This document shows positions 32,129 through 39,864 of a DNA stretch of 64,000 bases, piece by piece. Location of the stretch: the NCBI RefSeq assembly GCF_001426755.1, contig NZ_LMFJ01000001.1, positions 910,734 through 974,733 on the forward strand. The letters are read 5' to 3'. This stretch comes from Aeromicrobium sp. Root495 (lineage in GTDB: Bacteria > Actinomycetota > Actinomycetes > Propionibacteriales > Nocardioidaceae). Under the pieces are notes generated by a model that was not told the DNA's origin, did not search any database, and saw only the letters and a list, made by a program, of their open reading frames with translations. A program made the position numbers and the translations under genes. How positions within the stretch are numbered: the stretch's first letter is position 1; each line of letters begins with the position of its first letter.

Positions 32129-33220
32129 TCAGAGATCGACGACGACGTCGCCGACGGGGACCTGGACGCAGACCTTGATGGTCTCGTCGGTGTTGGCGCC
32201 GACCTCGCCGGTGACGACGTGGCGGACGGCGCCGCTGAGCTTCTTGACGGCGCAGGTGTTGCAGACGCCCATCCGGCAGCCGAAGTCGGGCTTGAGCCCG
32301 GCGGCCTCGGCCTGCTCGAGGATGGTGGCGCCGGAGTTGTCGGCGGCGGTCTCGCTCGCCTCGAACGACAGGGTGCCGGTGGCGTCGGCCGCGTCGAGGT
32401 CGACCGACGGGACCTTGAAGTACTCGACCCGGAGCTGGTCCAGGGCGCCGAGCTCCTCGTACGTGTCGCGCACGGCGGCGATGAGACCGGCCGGACCGCA
32501 CGCGAAGGTGAGGGTGTCGACGGGATCGACCCCGAGGTGCTTGAGGTGGTCGACGTGGAAGCGTCCGCTGAGCGGCGCGTCCTCCTCGGGGGCGCGTGTG
32601 TAGACGCGCACCACCTGCGCGTCGGGGAGCGACGCGGCCAGCGTGTCGAGCTCGTCGGAGAAGATCTCGTCCTCGCGCGACTTGGCGTAGTGCAGGAAGG
32701 TGATGCGACCGGCGTGCCCGCGGTCGCGCAGGGAGCGAGCCATCGACATGACCGGCGTGATGCCGGACCCGCCGCTCACGAGGGCGACGTGTCCGGGCAG
32801 CGTGTCGGGCAGCACGAACTCGCCCTCGGCCTGCGAGAGGTGGACGACGGTGCCCTTCGTGAGGCCGTTGCGCAGGAACTGCGAGACGTAGCCGTCGGGG
32901 TGCGCCTTCACCGAGACCGTGAAGGTGCCGTCGCGGTTCTCCGTGGAGCTGGAGACCGAGAAGACCCGGACGCGACGGGTCCCGTCGACCTCGACGCCGA
33001 ACTGCACGTGCTGTCCGGGCACGAAGCCCTTCCAGGCGCCGTTGGGGCGCAGGACGACGGTGCTGGCGACGCCCGTCTCCTGGATGACCTCCACGACGCG
33101 GGCCCGGACCAGGTCGACGGTGAGCATGGGGTGCACGAGGTCGAGGTAGTGGTCGACGGTGTGCGGAGACGTCAGGGTCGCGACGGCTCGCGAGCCGAGT
33201 GCGCGGCGGACGATGCCCAT
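32129..33220 (-). CDS. Ferredoxin reductase-like electron donor for desaturase
   Basis: 363 aa. The FAD-binding FNR domain shows RVFSVSSSTENRDGTF and VALVSGGSGITPVMSMAR. The C-terminal [2Fe-2S] plant-type ferredoxin domain has CRMGVCNTCAVKKLSG and a final Cys in IKVCVQVPVGD. It passes electrons from NAD(P)H to the di-iron desaturase encoded next. It is the first gene of a two-gene operon transcribed divergently from a TetR regulator. Confidence 0.92.
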   Translation of the reverse strand: MGIVRRALGSRAVATLTSPHTVDHYLDLVHPMLTVDLVRARVVEVIQETGVASTVVLRPNGAWKGFVPGQHVQFGVEVDGTRRVRVFSVSSSTENRDGTFTVSVKAHPDGYVSQFLRNGLTKGTVVHLSQAEGEFVLPDTLPGHVALVSGGSGITPVMSMARSLRDRGHAGRITFLHYAKSREDEIFSDELDTLAASLPDAQVVRVYTRAPEEDAPLSGRFHVDHLKHLGVDPVDTLTFACGPAGLIAAVRDTYEELGALDQLRVEYFKVPSVDLDAADATGTLSFEASETAADNSGATILEQAEAAGLKPDFGCRMGVCNTCAVKKLSGAVRHVVTGEVGANTDETIKVCVQVPVGDVVVDL

Positions 33221-33255
33221 GTCTCTCCTCCTGGATCGAGCTCTACTGCTCGGTA

Positions 33256-33281
33256 ACGTTCAGTGAACGTGCGTACACTGA
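33256..33281. promoter_or_regulatory. Palindromic operator between desaturase operon and tetR gene
   Basis: Two overlapping palindromes lie in the 161-bp divergent gap. Positions 33256-33270 are a perfect 7+1+7 repeat (ACGTTCAGTGAACGT). Positions 33260-33281 form a 22-bp inverted repeat with TCAGTG/CACTGA ends and ACG-NN-CGT centre, 9 of 11 pairs matched. The AGTGAACG core resembles sites of TetR-type regulators of fatty acid desaturation such as DesT. Probably bound by the adjacent TetR protein. Confidence 0.65.
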
Positions 33282-33381
33282 AATTGTGCCTCGGACTGGG
33301 CTTCAACGCAACCACCAGGGCTCGTGACGTGGCGCACCCGGTGAATGCGTGTGCACCGAAACCGGACGATAGGCTGGAACG

Positions 33382-34011
33382 GTGAGCGAGACGACCGCCC
33401 TGACCCGCCAGGCGCAGAAGGAGCGCACGCGTCAGGCCATCCTCGACGCGGCCCTCGAGCTGAGCGGGACGGTCGGGTTCGCCCAGGTGAGCCTGCGCCA
33501 GGTCACCCGTGAGGCCGGCGTGGTTCCCACCGCCTTCTACCGGCACTTCTCCTCGATGGACGACGTCGGCCTGGCGCTCGTCGGTCAGTCGTTCGAGACG
33601 CTGCGCGCCATGATCCGCGACGCACAGCGCGATCCCGACACCTTCGCCGACATCATCGACGCGTCCGCCGAGATCCTCGTGCGTGTCGTGAAGCAGAACA
33701 AGGCGCACTTCGGCTTCGTCGCCCGGGAGCGCACGAGCGGCTCGCCGCTGGTGCGCGAGGCCATCCAGCGTGAGCTCGAGCTCTTCATCTCCGAGCTCGC
33801 CGTCATGCTGGCGCGGCTGCCCAACATCGACAGCTGGTCGGGGGAAGACGTCAAGATGGCCTCGGGGCTCTTCGTCAGGAACATGGTCTACCGGGCCGAG
33901 CAGGTCATCGGGATCCCGGACGGCCGGACCGACCTCGAAGAGGACATCAAGCGCAAGGCCCGACGTGAGATGCGACTCATCGTCCTGGGTTTCAGGGACT
34001 GGAAGAGCTGA
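33382..34011 (+). CDS. TetR-family regulator of desaturase operon (FabR/DesT-like)
   Basis: 209 aa from GTG. The N-terminal HTH reads AILDAALELSGTVGFAQVSL, then REAGVVPTAFYRHFSSMDD, a normal TetR DNA-binding domain. The ligand-binding C-terminus (VRNMVYRAEQVIGIPDGRTD) resembles FabR-like regulators that sense acyl-CoA saturation. Divergent placement and the shared palindromic operator suggest control of the desaturase/reductase pair and itself. The ligand is inferred. Confidence 0.85.
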   Translation: MSETTALTRQAQKERTRQAILDAALELSGTVGFAQVSLRQVTREAGVVPTAFYRHFSSMDDVGLALVGQSFETLRAMIRDAQRDPDTFADIIDASAEILVRVVKQNKAHFGFVARERTSGSPLVREAIQRELELFISELAVMLARLPNIDSWSGEDVKMASGLFVRNMVYRAEQVIGIPDGRTDLEEDIKRKARREMRLIVLGFRDWKS

Positions 34012-34058
34012 AACTCTCGATACACGTCGCGTGTTCACCTGACGGGAGGGCGTTCGTG

Positions 34059-34586
34059 ATGGATCATGGTTGCATGTGGAAGTTCTGTGCAACCGTCCTG
34101 CTCGCGCTCGGCCTCGTGCTGCCGGGCGTTGCCGCGTCCGCGGCCGACGACGCCTACCCTGACCCGACCGTCGCGATCATCATCGATCCCGACGTCTGCA
34201 TCGGGCAGCCCCTGCCGTTCATCGGCAAGTCCAGCGTCGACGGCGACTGGACCGTGACCTACCTCGGTCAGACCAAGACCGGCTCGGGCAAGAACTTCGC
34301 CGTGGACTTCTCCACCAAGAAGGCCAAGGCCGGCCAGAGCGTCACGCTCCGCGCCGTCCAGACCTACGACGGCGGCTCGCTCACGCGCACCGCCACGATC
34401 AACCTGCCCAAGTGCACCGACCAGGCCGCCGGCGGAGCCGACCTCGGCGACGGTGTCGGCAACGCCGGCAACGACGGGCTCTCGGGCATCCTGCCCAACA
34501 CCGGCGGACTCGCCTTCTGGGTCATCGTGCTCGGTGTCGTCCTCGCCGTCGCGGGCTCGGTCACCCTGGCGCGTCGCCGCAGCTAG
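34059..34586 (+). CDS. LPxTG-anchored small surface protein
   Basis: 175 aa from ATG with GGGAGGG upstream (GTG at 34056 possible). A signal peptide (FCATVLLALGLVLPGVAASA) is followed by an Ig-like domain with two Cys residues that could pair (DVCIGQP and LPKCTDQ). The C-terminus has the sortase signal LPNTGG, a hydrophobic span (FWVIVLGVVLAVAGSVTLA) and RRRS. It should be cell-wall anchored by a sortase encoded elsewhere. Function unknown. Confidence 0.82.
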   Translation: MDHGCMWKFCATVLLALGLVLPGVAASAADDAYPDPTVAIIIDPDVCIGQPLPFIGKSSVDGDWTVTYLGQTKTGSGKNFAVDFSTKKAKAGQSVTLRAVQTYDGGSLTRTATINLPKCTDQAAGGADLGDGVGNAGNDGLSGILPNTGGLAFWVIVLGVVLAVAGSVTLARRRS

Positions 34587-34605
34587 TTCTTCCGCAGCGC
34601 GAGAA

Positions 34606-34638
34606 AGAGCCGGACCCAGCAGCGCTGGGTCCGGCTCT
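34606..34638. terminator. Bidirectional terminator between convergent genes
   Basis: A perfect 15-bp stem (arms starting AGAGCCGGACCC at 34606 and ending at 34638) with a 3-nt loop lies between the LPxTG gene and the oppositely oriented SRPBCC gene. It is flanked by short A-rich and T-containing runs, so it can serve both strands. Confidence 0.85.
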
Positions 34639-34665
34639 TCTGCGTCTCGGTGGCGCGGCCTCGGG

Positions 34666-35097
34666 TCAGGCCGCGGCCTCCTCGCCGTCGCGCTGGGCGT
34701 CGGCCACCTCGGCCCACTGGTCCTGCGCCGCAGTGGCGAGCTTGTCGAGGGCCAGGGAGAAGATGTCGTCGCCCAGCTGGTCCTCGAGCATGTGCATGAT
34801 GCCGGGATCGGACTCGAAGCTCGCCGACCACTCCACGTAGCACGAGGTGTCGCGGTCCTCGGTGACCGTGATCGACGCCAGGTGGTCGGAGATGGGGAAC
34901 GGCGGCTCGGGCATCGAGTAGGAGAGCGTGTGGGCCGCGTCGTCGCGGTCGACGACCGTCACCACGAGCTCGGGGGAGGCCTCGGGGCCTCCCTCGTAGA
35001 TGCTCAGCCGGGGGTGCCACTGGGAGAAGTCCTCGACGAGGGCCCAGACGCGGTCGGCGGGGGCGGCAACGAAGGTGCGGCGGGCGATACGGGGCAC
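34666..35097 (-). CDS. SRPBCC-fold lipid/ligand-binding protein
   Basis: 143 aa from the GTG at 35097, preferred because CAGGAG lies 7-8 nt upstream; a GTG ten codons earlier is open but lacks this. The pattern RTFVAAPADRVWALVEDFSQWHPR followed by alternating strands is typical of START/polyketide-cyclase-like (SRPBCC) proteins. It ends in a long helix and an acidic alanine-rich tail. No enzymatic residues can be assigned. Ligand unknown. Confidence 0.78.
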   Translation of the reverse strand: MPRIARRTFVAAPADRVWALVEDFSQWHPRLSIYEGGPEASPELVVTVVDRDDAAHTLSYSMPEPPFPISDHLASITVTEDRDTSCYVEWSASFESDPGIMHMLEDQLGDDIFSLALDKLATAAQDQWAEVADAQRDGEEAAA

Positions 35098-35230
35098 TGC
35101 GGAGCTCCTGCGGGGTCGAGCGGACACGAATCCCTCCAGTCTCTCCCGTCCGGCTGCCCCTGGGTGGCGTTCGGAGTGAGGCGTTCCTCACGTCCGGGAC
35201 CCAGGGCCGAGAAAGGTGCCCCTCCCGGTC

Positions 35231-35257
35231 GTAACACGTTCGTAACACCGATGACGG
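35231..35257 (+). promoter_or_regulatory. GlnR-box-like repeats upstream of ammonium channel
   Basis: GTAAC at 35231-35235 and again at 35242-35246 are exactly 11 bp apart, followed 11 bp later by GACGG. The GlnR consensus is gTnAc-n6-GaAAc repeated at one helical turn. This and the downstream gene (amt, a standard GlnR target) make it a candidate nitrogen-control site. Not tested; the second half-sites deviate from GAAAC. Confidence 0.4.
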
Positions 35258-35345
35258 TTTCGTGATCTGGGGGAAATGCGAAGGCGTCACGCTGTGCGGT
35301 GGCCCGAACGTCGTCGGGCCCCGAGACGCAGAGGTGACGAGCCTG

Positions 35346-36668
35346 ATGGATGCCCGACTCCTGTCCGACGCCGCGACGGCGGCCACCGCCGCGGGCGACA
35401 CCGCCTGGCTCCTGGCCGCGTCGGCCCTCGTGCTCCTCATGGCACCGGGTCTCGCCTTCTTCTACGGCGGCATGGTCCGGGCCAAGAGTGTCCTCAACAT
35501 GATGATGATGGTCTTCGGGGCCATCGCCGTCGTCACCGTGGTCTGGGTGCTCGTGGGCTACTCGATCGCCTTCGGCGACGACATGGGTCTTGGGCTCTTC
35601 GGGGACCCGACGCAGTACCTGGGTCTCAAGGGCCTGTTGGAGGCCGAGCCCGGCGCGCCCTACCCGCAGATCCTCTTCGCGCTGTTCCAAGGGCTCTTCG
35701 CCGTCATCACCGTGGCGCTCATCGCCGGCGCCATCGCCGACCGCACACGGTTCGGCACGTGGCTCGTGTTCTGCGCGGTCTGGACCGTCCTCGTCTACGC
35801 GCCGGTGGCGCACTGGATCTTCGACCTCAGCGACGGCGACCACGTGGGCGGCTGGATGGTGAACCGCCTGGGAGCCCTCGACTTCGCGGGCGGCACGGCC
35901 GTGGAGATCAACTCTGGCGCGGCCGGTCTCGCGGCGGCGCTCGTGCTCGGACAGCGCCTGGGCTTCGGCCGCGACCCCATGAAGCCGCACAACCTCACGC
36001 TCGTCATGATCGGCGCCGGGCTCCTGTGGTTCGGCTGGTTCGGCTTCAACGCCGGATCGGCACTGGGTGCCAACCACCTCGCGGCCGTGGCGTTCGTCAA
36101 CACGATGCTCGCGGGCTGCACGGGCCTGCTCGCCTGGCTCGGCGTGGAGCGCTGGCGCGACGGCCACGCCACCTCGTTCGGTGCCGCGTCGGGTGTGGTG
36201 AGCGGACTCGTGGCCATCACTCCGGCCTGCGGACACGTGACACCCGTCGGCGCCCTCGCCATCGGCCTGGTGGCCGGCGCGGTGTGCGCGGGGGCGGTGG
36301 GACTGAAGTACCACTTCAAGTACGACGACTCCCTCGACGTGGTGGGCGTCCACCTCGTGGGCGGCCTCGTCGGCACGATCCTCATCGGCCTGCTGGCCTC
36401 GAGCGACGTGACGTCGGTCGACGGACTCTTCTACGGCGGGGGAGCGGACCAGCTGGGCAAGCAGCTCGTCGCCGCCGGAGCGACCCTGCTGTACTCGTTC
36501 GCGGCGACCGCAGCCATCGTGGCGGTCCTCGACCGGACCATCGGCTTCCGGGTGGACCCGGACCACGAGACACAGGGTGTCGACCTGGTCATCCACGCCG
36601 AGGCCGCGTACGACCTGCACGCCCTGTCGGGCACGCGCCCGCACCTCGGCGGCCACGGCTCGTCCTGA
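35346..36668 (+). CDS. amt: Ammonium transporter (Amt/MEP family)
   Basis: 440 aa from the ATG at 35346; the frame extends 28 codons upstream, but those residues are not membrane-like. Family signatures are ALVLLMAPGLAFFYGGMVR near residue 24, FDFAGGTAVEINSGAAGLAA-type loop (LDFAGG, EINSGAAGLAA) and GAGLLWFGWFGFNAGSAL. About eleven transmembrane helices are visible. It is a trimeric channel for ammonium/ammonia uptake, typically gated by PII (GlnK). No glnK gene is adjacent here. Confidence 0.93.
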   Translation: MDARLLSDAATAATAAGDTAWLLAASALVLLMAPGLAFFYGGMVRAKSVLNMMMMVFGAIAVVTVVWVLVGYSIAFGDDMGLGLFGDPTQYLGLKGLLEAEPGAPYPQILFALFQGLFAVITVALIAGAIADRTRFGTWLVFCAVWTVLVYAPVAHWIFDLSDGDHVGGWMVNRLGALDFAGGTAVEINSGAAGLAAALVLGQRLGFGRDPMKPHNLTLVMIGAGLLWFGWFGFNAGSALGANHLAAVAFVNTMLAGCTGLLAWLGVERWRDGHATSFGAASGVVSGLVAITPACGHVTPVGALAIGLVAGAVCAGAVGLKYHFKYDDSLDVVGVHLVGGLVGTILIGLLASSDVTSVDGLFYGGGADQLGKQLVAAGATLLYSFAATAAIVAVLDRTIGFRVDPDHETQGVDLVIHAEAAYDLHALSGTRPHLGGHGSS

Positions 36669-36734
36669 GCGCACCCGGTCCTGCGGACGGCGCCGCGCGG
36701 CGGGACGGGTCGTGCCGCGCGCGGCCGGATCGAG

Positions 36735-37175
36735 TCAGCCCTCGGGGGTGGCCTCGTGGTGCCGCCGACCGTGGGTGCGACGGTCCTCCTTCATCTCGGC
36801 CTCGAAGACGTGGGTCTTCCCCTCGATGAGCTCGTCGCGAGCCGAGCGCTCGAGGTCCTTGAAGGTGGCGTAGTAGTGCTCGTCGTAGTCCTCGACGATC
36901 TGGAAGGTCCACCGGCCGTCGATGACGTTGCGGCCCACCAGCTCGGTCTCGAGCCGGTCGGCGAGCCCGCCGTGGCCGGCCTCCCTGAGCTGGTCCGCTG
37001 CCTCACCCACCTGGAGGTCGGCGTGCCCGGAGAGCCGGTGGAAGGCGTACAGCGCGCCGCGGGCCTCCTCCACGGCCTCGAGGGCCTCGCTCAGCTTGCC
37101 GAGTGCCTCGACCGTCTCGTCGCTCACGCCGTCGGGTCGCTGGTGACGGGGTGCGGGTGCGTCCTGGGTGCTCAT
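36735..37175 (-). CDS. Conserved actinobacterial protein of unknown function
   Basis: 146 aa from the ATG at 37175. It is a helical, acidic protein with the readable blocks SDETVEALGKLSEALEAVEE, GRNVIDGRWTFQIVEDYDE and RDELIEGKTHVFEAEMKED, ending in a basic His/Arg-rich tail. Similar small proteins occur across Actinobacteria, but I recognise no assigned function. It is divergent from the small acidic gene at 37241. Confidence 0.7.
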   Translation of the reverse strand: MSTQDAPAPRHQRPDGVSDETVEALGKLSEALEAVEEARGALYAFHRLSGHADLQVGEAADQLREAGHGGLADRLETELVGRNVIDGRWTFQIVEDYDEHYYATFKDLERSARDELIEGKTHVFEAEMKEDRRTHGRRHHEATPEG

Positions 37176-37240
37176 GGCACCCACGCTCGCACCGCTGCGC
37201 TCGACATGCATCTCGCCCAGACCTCGGTAGCGTCGGAGGC

Positions 37241-37459
37241 ATGAGCGATACATCTTCTGACAAGAACGAGGCCATCCAGTTCGTCGTCAACCGCGTCGGC
37301 GCCTACCAGGACGGCGCCCCCGAGGGCACCGTCGAGGCCGAGCTCCGCAAGGGGCTCGAGGAGGCCGACCTGACGCTCGACGACGAGCAGGTCACGAAGC
37401 TCGCCGACGCGATCGAGGCCAACGACGGCACCGTCGACGCCGCCTCGGTGCTCGGCTGA
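37241..37459 (+). CDS. Small acidic conserved protein
   Basis: 72 aa from an ATG with GGAGG directly upstream; the open frame further upstream is not supported. It is very acidic and helical (AIQFVVNRVGAYQDGAPEG, LRKGLEEADLTLDDEQVTKL). No catalytic or metal motif is seen. It is followed at once by a strong hairpin. Function unknown. Confidence 0.75.
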   Translation: MSDTSSDKNEAIQFVVNRVGAYQDGAPEGTVEAELRKGLEEADLTLDDEQVTKLADAIEANDGTVDAASVLG

Positions 37460-37480
37460 CCGCACCGCGCTGAACGACCC

Positions 37481-37513
37481 GAGGGCCGCGACCGATCCAC
37501 GGTCGCGGCCCTC
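37481..37513 (+). terminator. Terminator hairpin after small acidic gene
   Basis: A perfect 14-bp GC-rich stem (GAGGGCCGCGACCG / CGGTCGCGGCCCTC) with a 5-nt ATCCA loop begins 21 nt after the stop. It has no T-run, which is common for high-GC terminators. Confidence 0.7.
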
Positions 37514-37538
37514 GGCAGGTCGGAAACCTGCCGGAAAT
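37513..37538 (+). promoter_or_regulatory. Leader hairpin and GlnR-like repeats upstream of glutamine synthetase
   Basis: An 8-bp hairpin (CGGCAGGT / ACCTGCCG, 37513-37533) abuts the preceding terminator. GAAAC (37523-37527) and GAAAT (37534-37538) are spaced by exactly six bases, as in GlnR half-sites. Both lie in the 152-bp gap before the type III glutamine synthetase. Nitrogen control is inferred from the motif and target gene. Confidence 0.35.
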
Positions 37539-37611
37539 GCAGGGATCCCGAACCGAAACAGGCGACTCCTATCGTGAGGGCTCCCCGTTCCCCCACGAAT
37601 GCGAGCACCAC

Positions 37612-39774
37612 ATGCCGGCCAACGACATCCGCCTGAGCGCCATCACCGAGGTGCTGACCCGCACGCCGGTCGAGACCACGGAGATCCGTCCCCTCAGCGA
37701 GACCTGGGGCTGCGACGTCTTCAACCTTGCGACGATGGAGGAGGCGCTCTCGAAGAACGCCTTCAAGGCGATGAAGCGCACGGTGCAGACCGGCGAGACG
37801 CTCGACCCGGCGACCGCCGACGTCGTGGCCGCGGCCATGAAGGACTGGGCCATGGGCAAGGGGGCCAAGTTCTTCTCGCACGTCTTCTACCCGCTGACGA
37901 ACATCACGGCCGAGAAGCACGACGGCTTCATCGTCACCAACGCCGACGGCAACGCCATCACCGAGTTCACGGGCAGCCTGCTCATCAAGGGCGAGCCCGA
38001 CGGCTCGTCGTTCCCCAACGGCAGCCTGCGCATGACCAACGCGGCGCGCGGCTACACGGCGTGGGACCCCACGAGCCCGGCGTACATCATGCAGACGCAG
38101 AACGGCGCCACGCTCATGATCCCCAGCGTCTTCATGTCGTGGACCGGCGAGGCCCTCGACAAGAAGATCCCGCTGCTGCGCTCCAACGCCGCCATGGACA
38201 CCGCCGCGCGGAAGGTCCTGGCGCTCATGGGCGAGACCGACATCGCGCCCTTGAACTCGAGCTGTGGCGCCGAGCAGGAGTACTTCCTCATCGACTCACA
38301 TTTCGCGGCGGCCCGCCCCGACCTGCTGCTCGCCGGACGCACGCTCTTCGGCGCCCCGCCGGCCAAGGGCCAGGAGTTCGACGACCACTACTTCGGCGCC
38401 ATCCCGGCCCGGGTGCAGGTGTTCATGCAGGAGTTCGAGGACCGGCTCTACCGGCTCGGCATCCCCGCCAAGACGCACCACAACGAGGTGGCCCCCGGCC
38501 AGTTCGAGATCGCCCCGTACTTCGAGGCGGCCAACGTCGCGGCCGACCACCAGCAGCTGCTCATGACGGTCATGAAGGCCACGGCAGCCGAGCACGGCTT
38601 CATGTGCCTCCTGCACGAGAAGCCCTTCGCCGGCATCAACGGCTCGGGCAAGCACGTCAACTGGTCCGTCGGCAACGCGACCCAGGGCAACCTGCTCGAC
38701 CCCGGCACCTCGCCGGAGGAGAACCTGCAGTTCCTCGTCTTCTGCGGCGCCGTGATCCGTGGCGTCCACCTGTACGGACCGCTGCTGCGCGCCGTGATCG
38801 CCACGGCGTCCAACGACCACCGCCTGGGCGCCAACGAGGCGCCGCCGGCGATCCTGTCGGTCTACCTCGGCGACCAGCTGGAGGCCGTCTACGCCGACAT
38901 CGAGGCCGGCAAGGTCTCCGCCTCGAGCGACGGCGGCATCATGGATCTCGGCCTGTCGCAGATCCTCCCGTTCACCCGCGACCCGGGCGACCGCAACCGC
39001 ACCTCCCCGTTCGCCTTCACCGGCAACCGCTTCGAGTTCCGGGCGGTCGGCTCGTCGCAGTCGGTCTCGGGACCGCTCGTGGCGATGAACACCATGCTCG
39101 CGGACTCCCTCGACTGGATCGCGGCCAAGCTCGAGACCGAGCTCGGTGCGGGCAAGGAGCTGCCGGAGGCCGTGGCCACGGTCCTGCAGGAGGTCATGGA
39201 GCTCCACGGCAACGCCGTCTTCGGAGGCGACGGCTACTCGAGCGAGTGGCACGAGGCTGCCGTCAAGGAGCGCGGGCTGCGCAACCTGCCGACGTCGGCC
39301 GACGCTCTGCCGGTCTTCACCGAGCAGGCCGTCATCGACCTCTTCACCTCCACCGGTGTGCTGTCCGCGGTGGAGCTGAACAGCCGCTACGAGGTCTATG
39401 CCGAGCAGTACATCAACTCGGTCCTCGTCGAGGCGAAGCTCGTGATGGACCTCGGCAAGACCGTCATCTACCCGGCGGCGCTGGGCTACCTCGCGGAGCT
39501 GTCGGCGACCTACGCCGCCGTCCCTGCCCTCGACACGGGGGTGGTCGATGCCATCGCGGCCAACGCCAACGGCCTCATGTCGACCATCACCGAGCTGGGC
39601 GCCGAGCTGGAGAAGCACGACTTCGCCGACACGGCCGAGCACATGCAGCACGTGGCCACGTCGATCCGAGGACTCATGGACCAGGCCCGCGTCTACGCCG
39701 ACGCGCTCGAGGTCGACGTCGCCGACAAGGCGTGGCCGCTGCCGAAGTACCGCGAGATGCTCTTCATCCGCTGA
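37612..39774 (+). CDS. glnN: Type III glutamine synthetase
   Basis: 720 aa from the ATG at 37612, the usual length for GSIII (about 700 aa, against about 470 for GSI). Conserved blocks include GAEQEYFLIDSHF, THHNEVAPGQFEIAPYFE, NGSGKHVNWSVGN and RNRTSPFAFTGNRFEFRAVG. It makes glutamine from glutamate, ammonia and ATP. GSIII is not controlled by GlnE adenylylation, so the strain appears to hold both an adenylylatable GSI (glnA, tail seen at 40706) and this enzyme. Proximity to amt and glnE suggests a nitrogen-assimilation cluster. Confidence 0.95.
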   Translation: MPANDIRLSAITEVLTRTPVETTEIRPLSETWGCDVFNLATMEEALSKNAFKAMKRTVQTGETLDPATADVVAAAMKDWAMGKGAKFFSHVFYPLTNITAEKHDGFIVTNADGNAITEFTGSLLIKGEPDGSSFPNGSLRMTNAARGYTAWDPTSPAYIMQTQNGATLMIPSVFMSWTGEALDKKIPLLRSNAAMDTAARKVLALMGETDIAPLNSSCGAEQEYFLIDSHFAAARPDLLLAGRTLFGAPPAKGQEFDDHYFGAIPARVQVFMQEFEDRLYRLGIPAKTHHNEVAPGQFEIAPYFEAANVAADHQQLLMTVMKATAAEHGFMCLLHEKPFAGINGSGKHVNWSVGNATQGNLLDPGTSPEENLQFLVFCGAVIRGVHLYGPLLRAVIATASNDHRLGANEAPPAILSVYLGDQLEAVYADIEAGKVSASSDGGIMDLGLSQILPFTRDPGDRNRTSPFAFTGNRFEFRAVGSSQSVSGPLVAMNTMLADSLDWIAAKLETELGAGKELPEAVATVLQEVMELHGNAVFGGDGYSSEWHEAAVKERGLRNLPTSADALPVFTEQAVIDLFTSTGVLSAVELNSRYEVYAEQYINSVLVEAKLVMDLGKTVIYPAALGYLAELSATYAAVPALDTGVVDAIAANANGLMSTITELGAELEKHDFADTAEHMQHVATSIRGLMDQARVYADALEVDVADKAWPLPKYREMLFIR

Positions 39775-39780
39775 CCCAGC

Positions 39781-39837
39781 ACGCCGAGTGCAGCGTCCGG
39801 TGGCCTCTCAGGAGCCACGGGACGCTGCACTCGGCGT
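39781..39837. terminator. Long perfect inverted repeat, probable bidirectional terminator
   Basis: An 18-bp perfect stem (arms 39781-39798 and 39820-39837, beginning ACGCCGAGTGCAGC) encloses a 21-nt loop that itself holds a 5-bp GTGGC/GCCAC stem. It starts 6 nt after the glutamine synthetase stop and faces the convergent secreted-protein gene. The arm is unusually long for a terminator and might also be a dispersed repeat. Confidence 0.7.
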
Positions 39838-39864
39838 AGGTCGTGGCCGTTCCTGGCCGTCAGG

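Noticed and set aside
37460..37611. Riboswitch upstream of glutamine synthetase
   Set aside because: Only two simple hairpins are present; no known glutamine or other aptamer pattern is seen.
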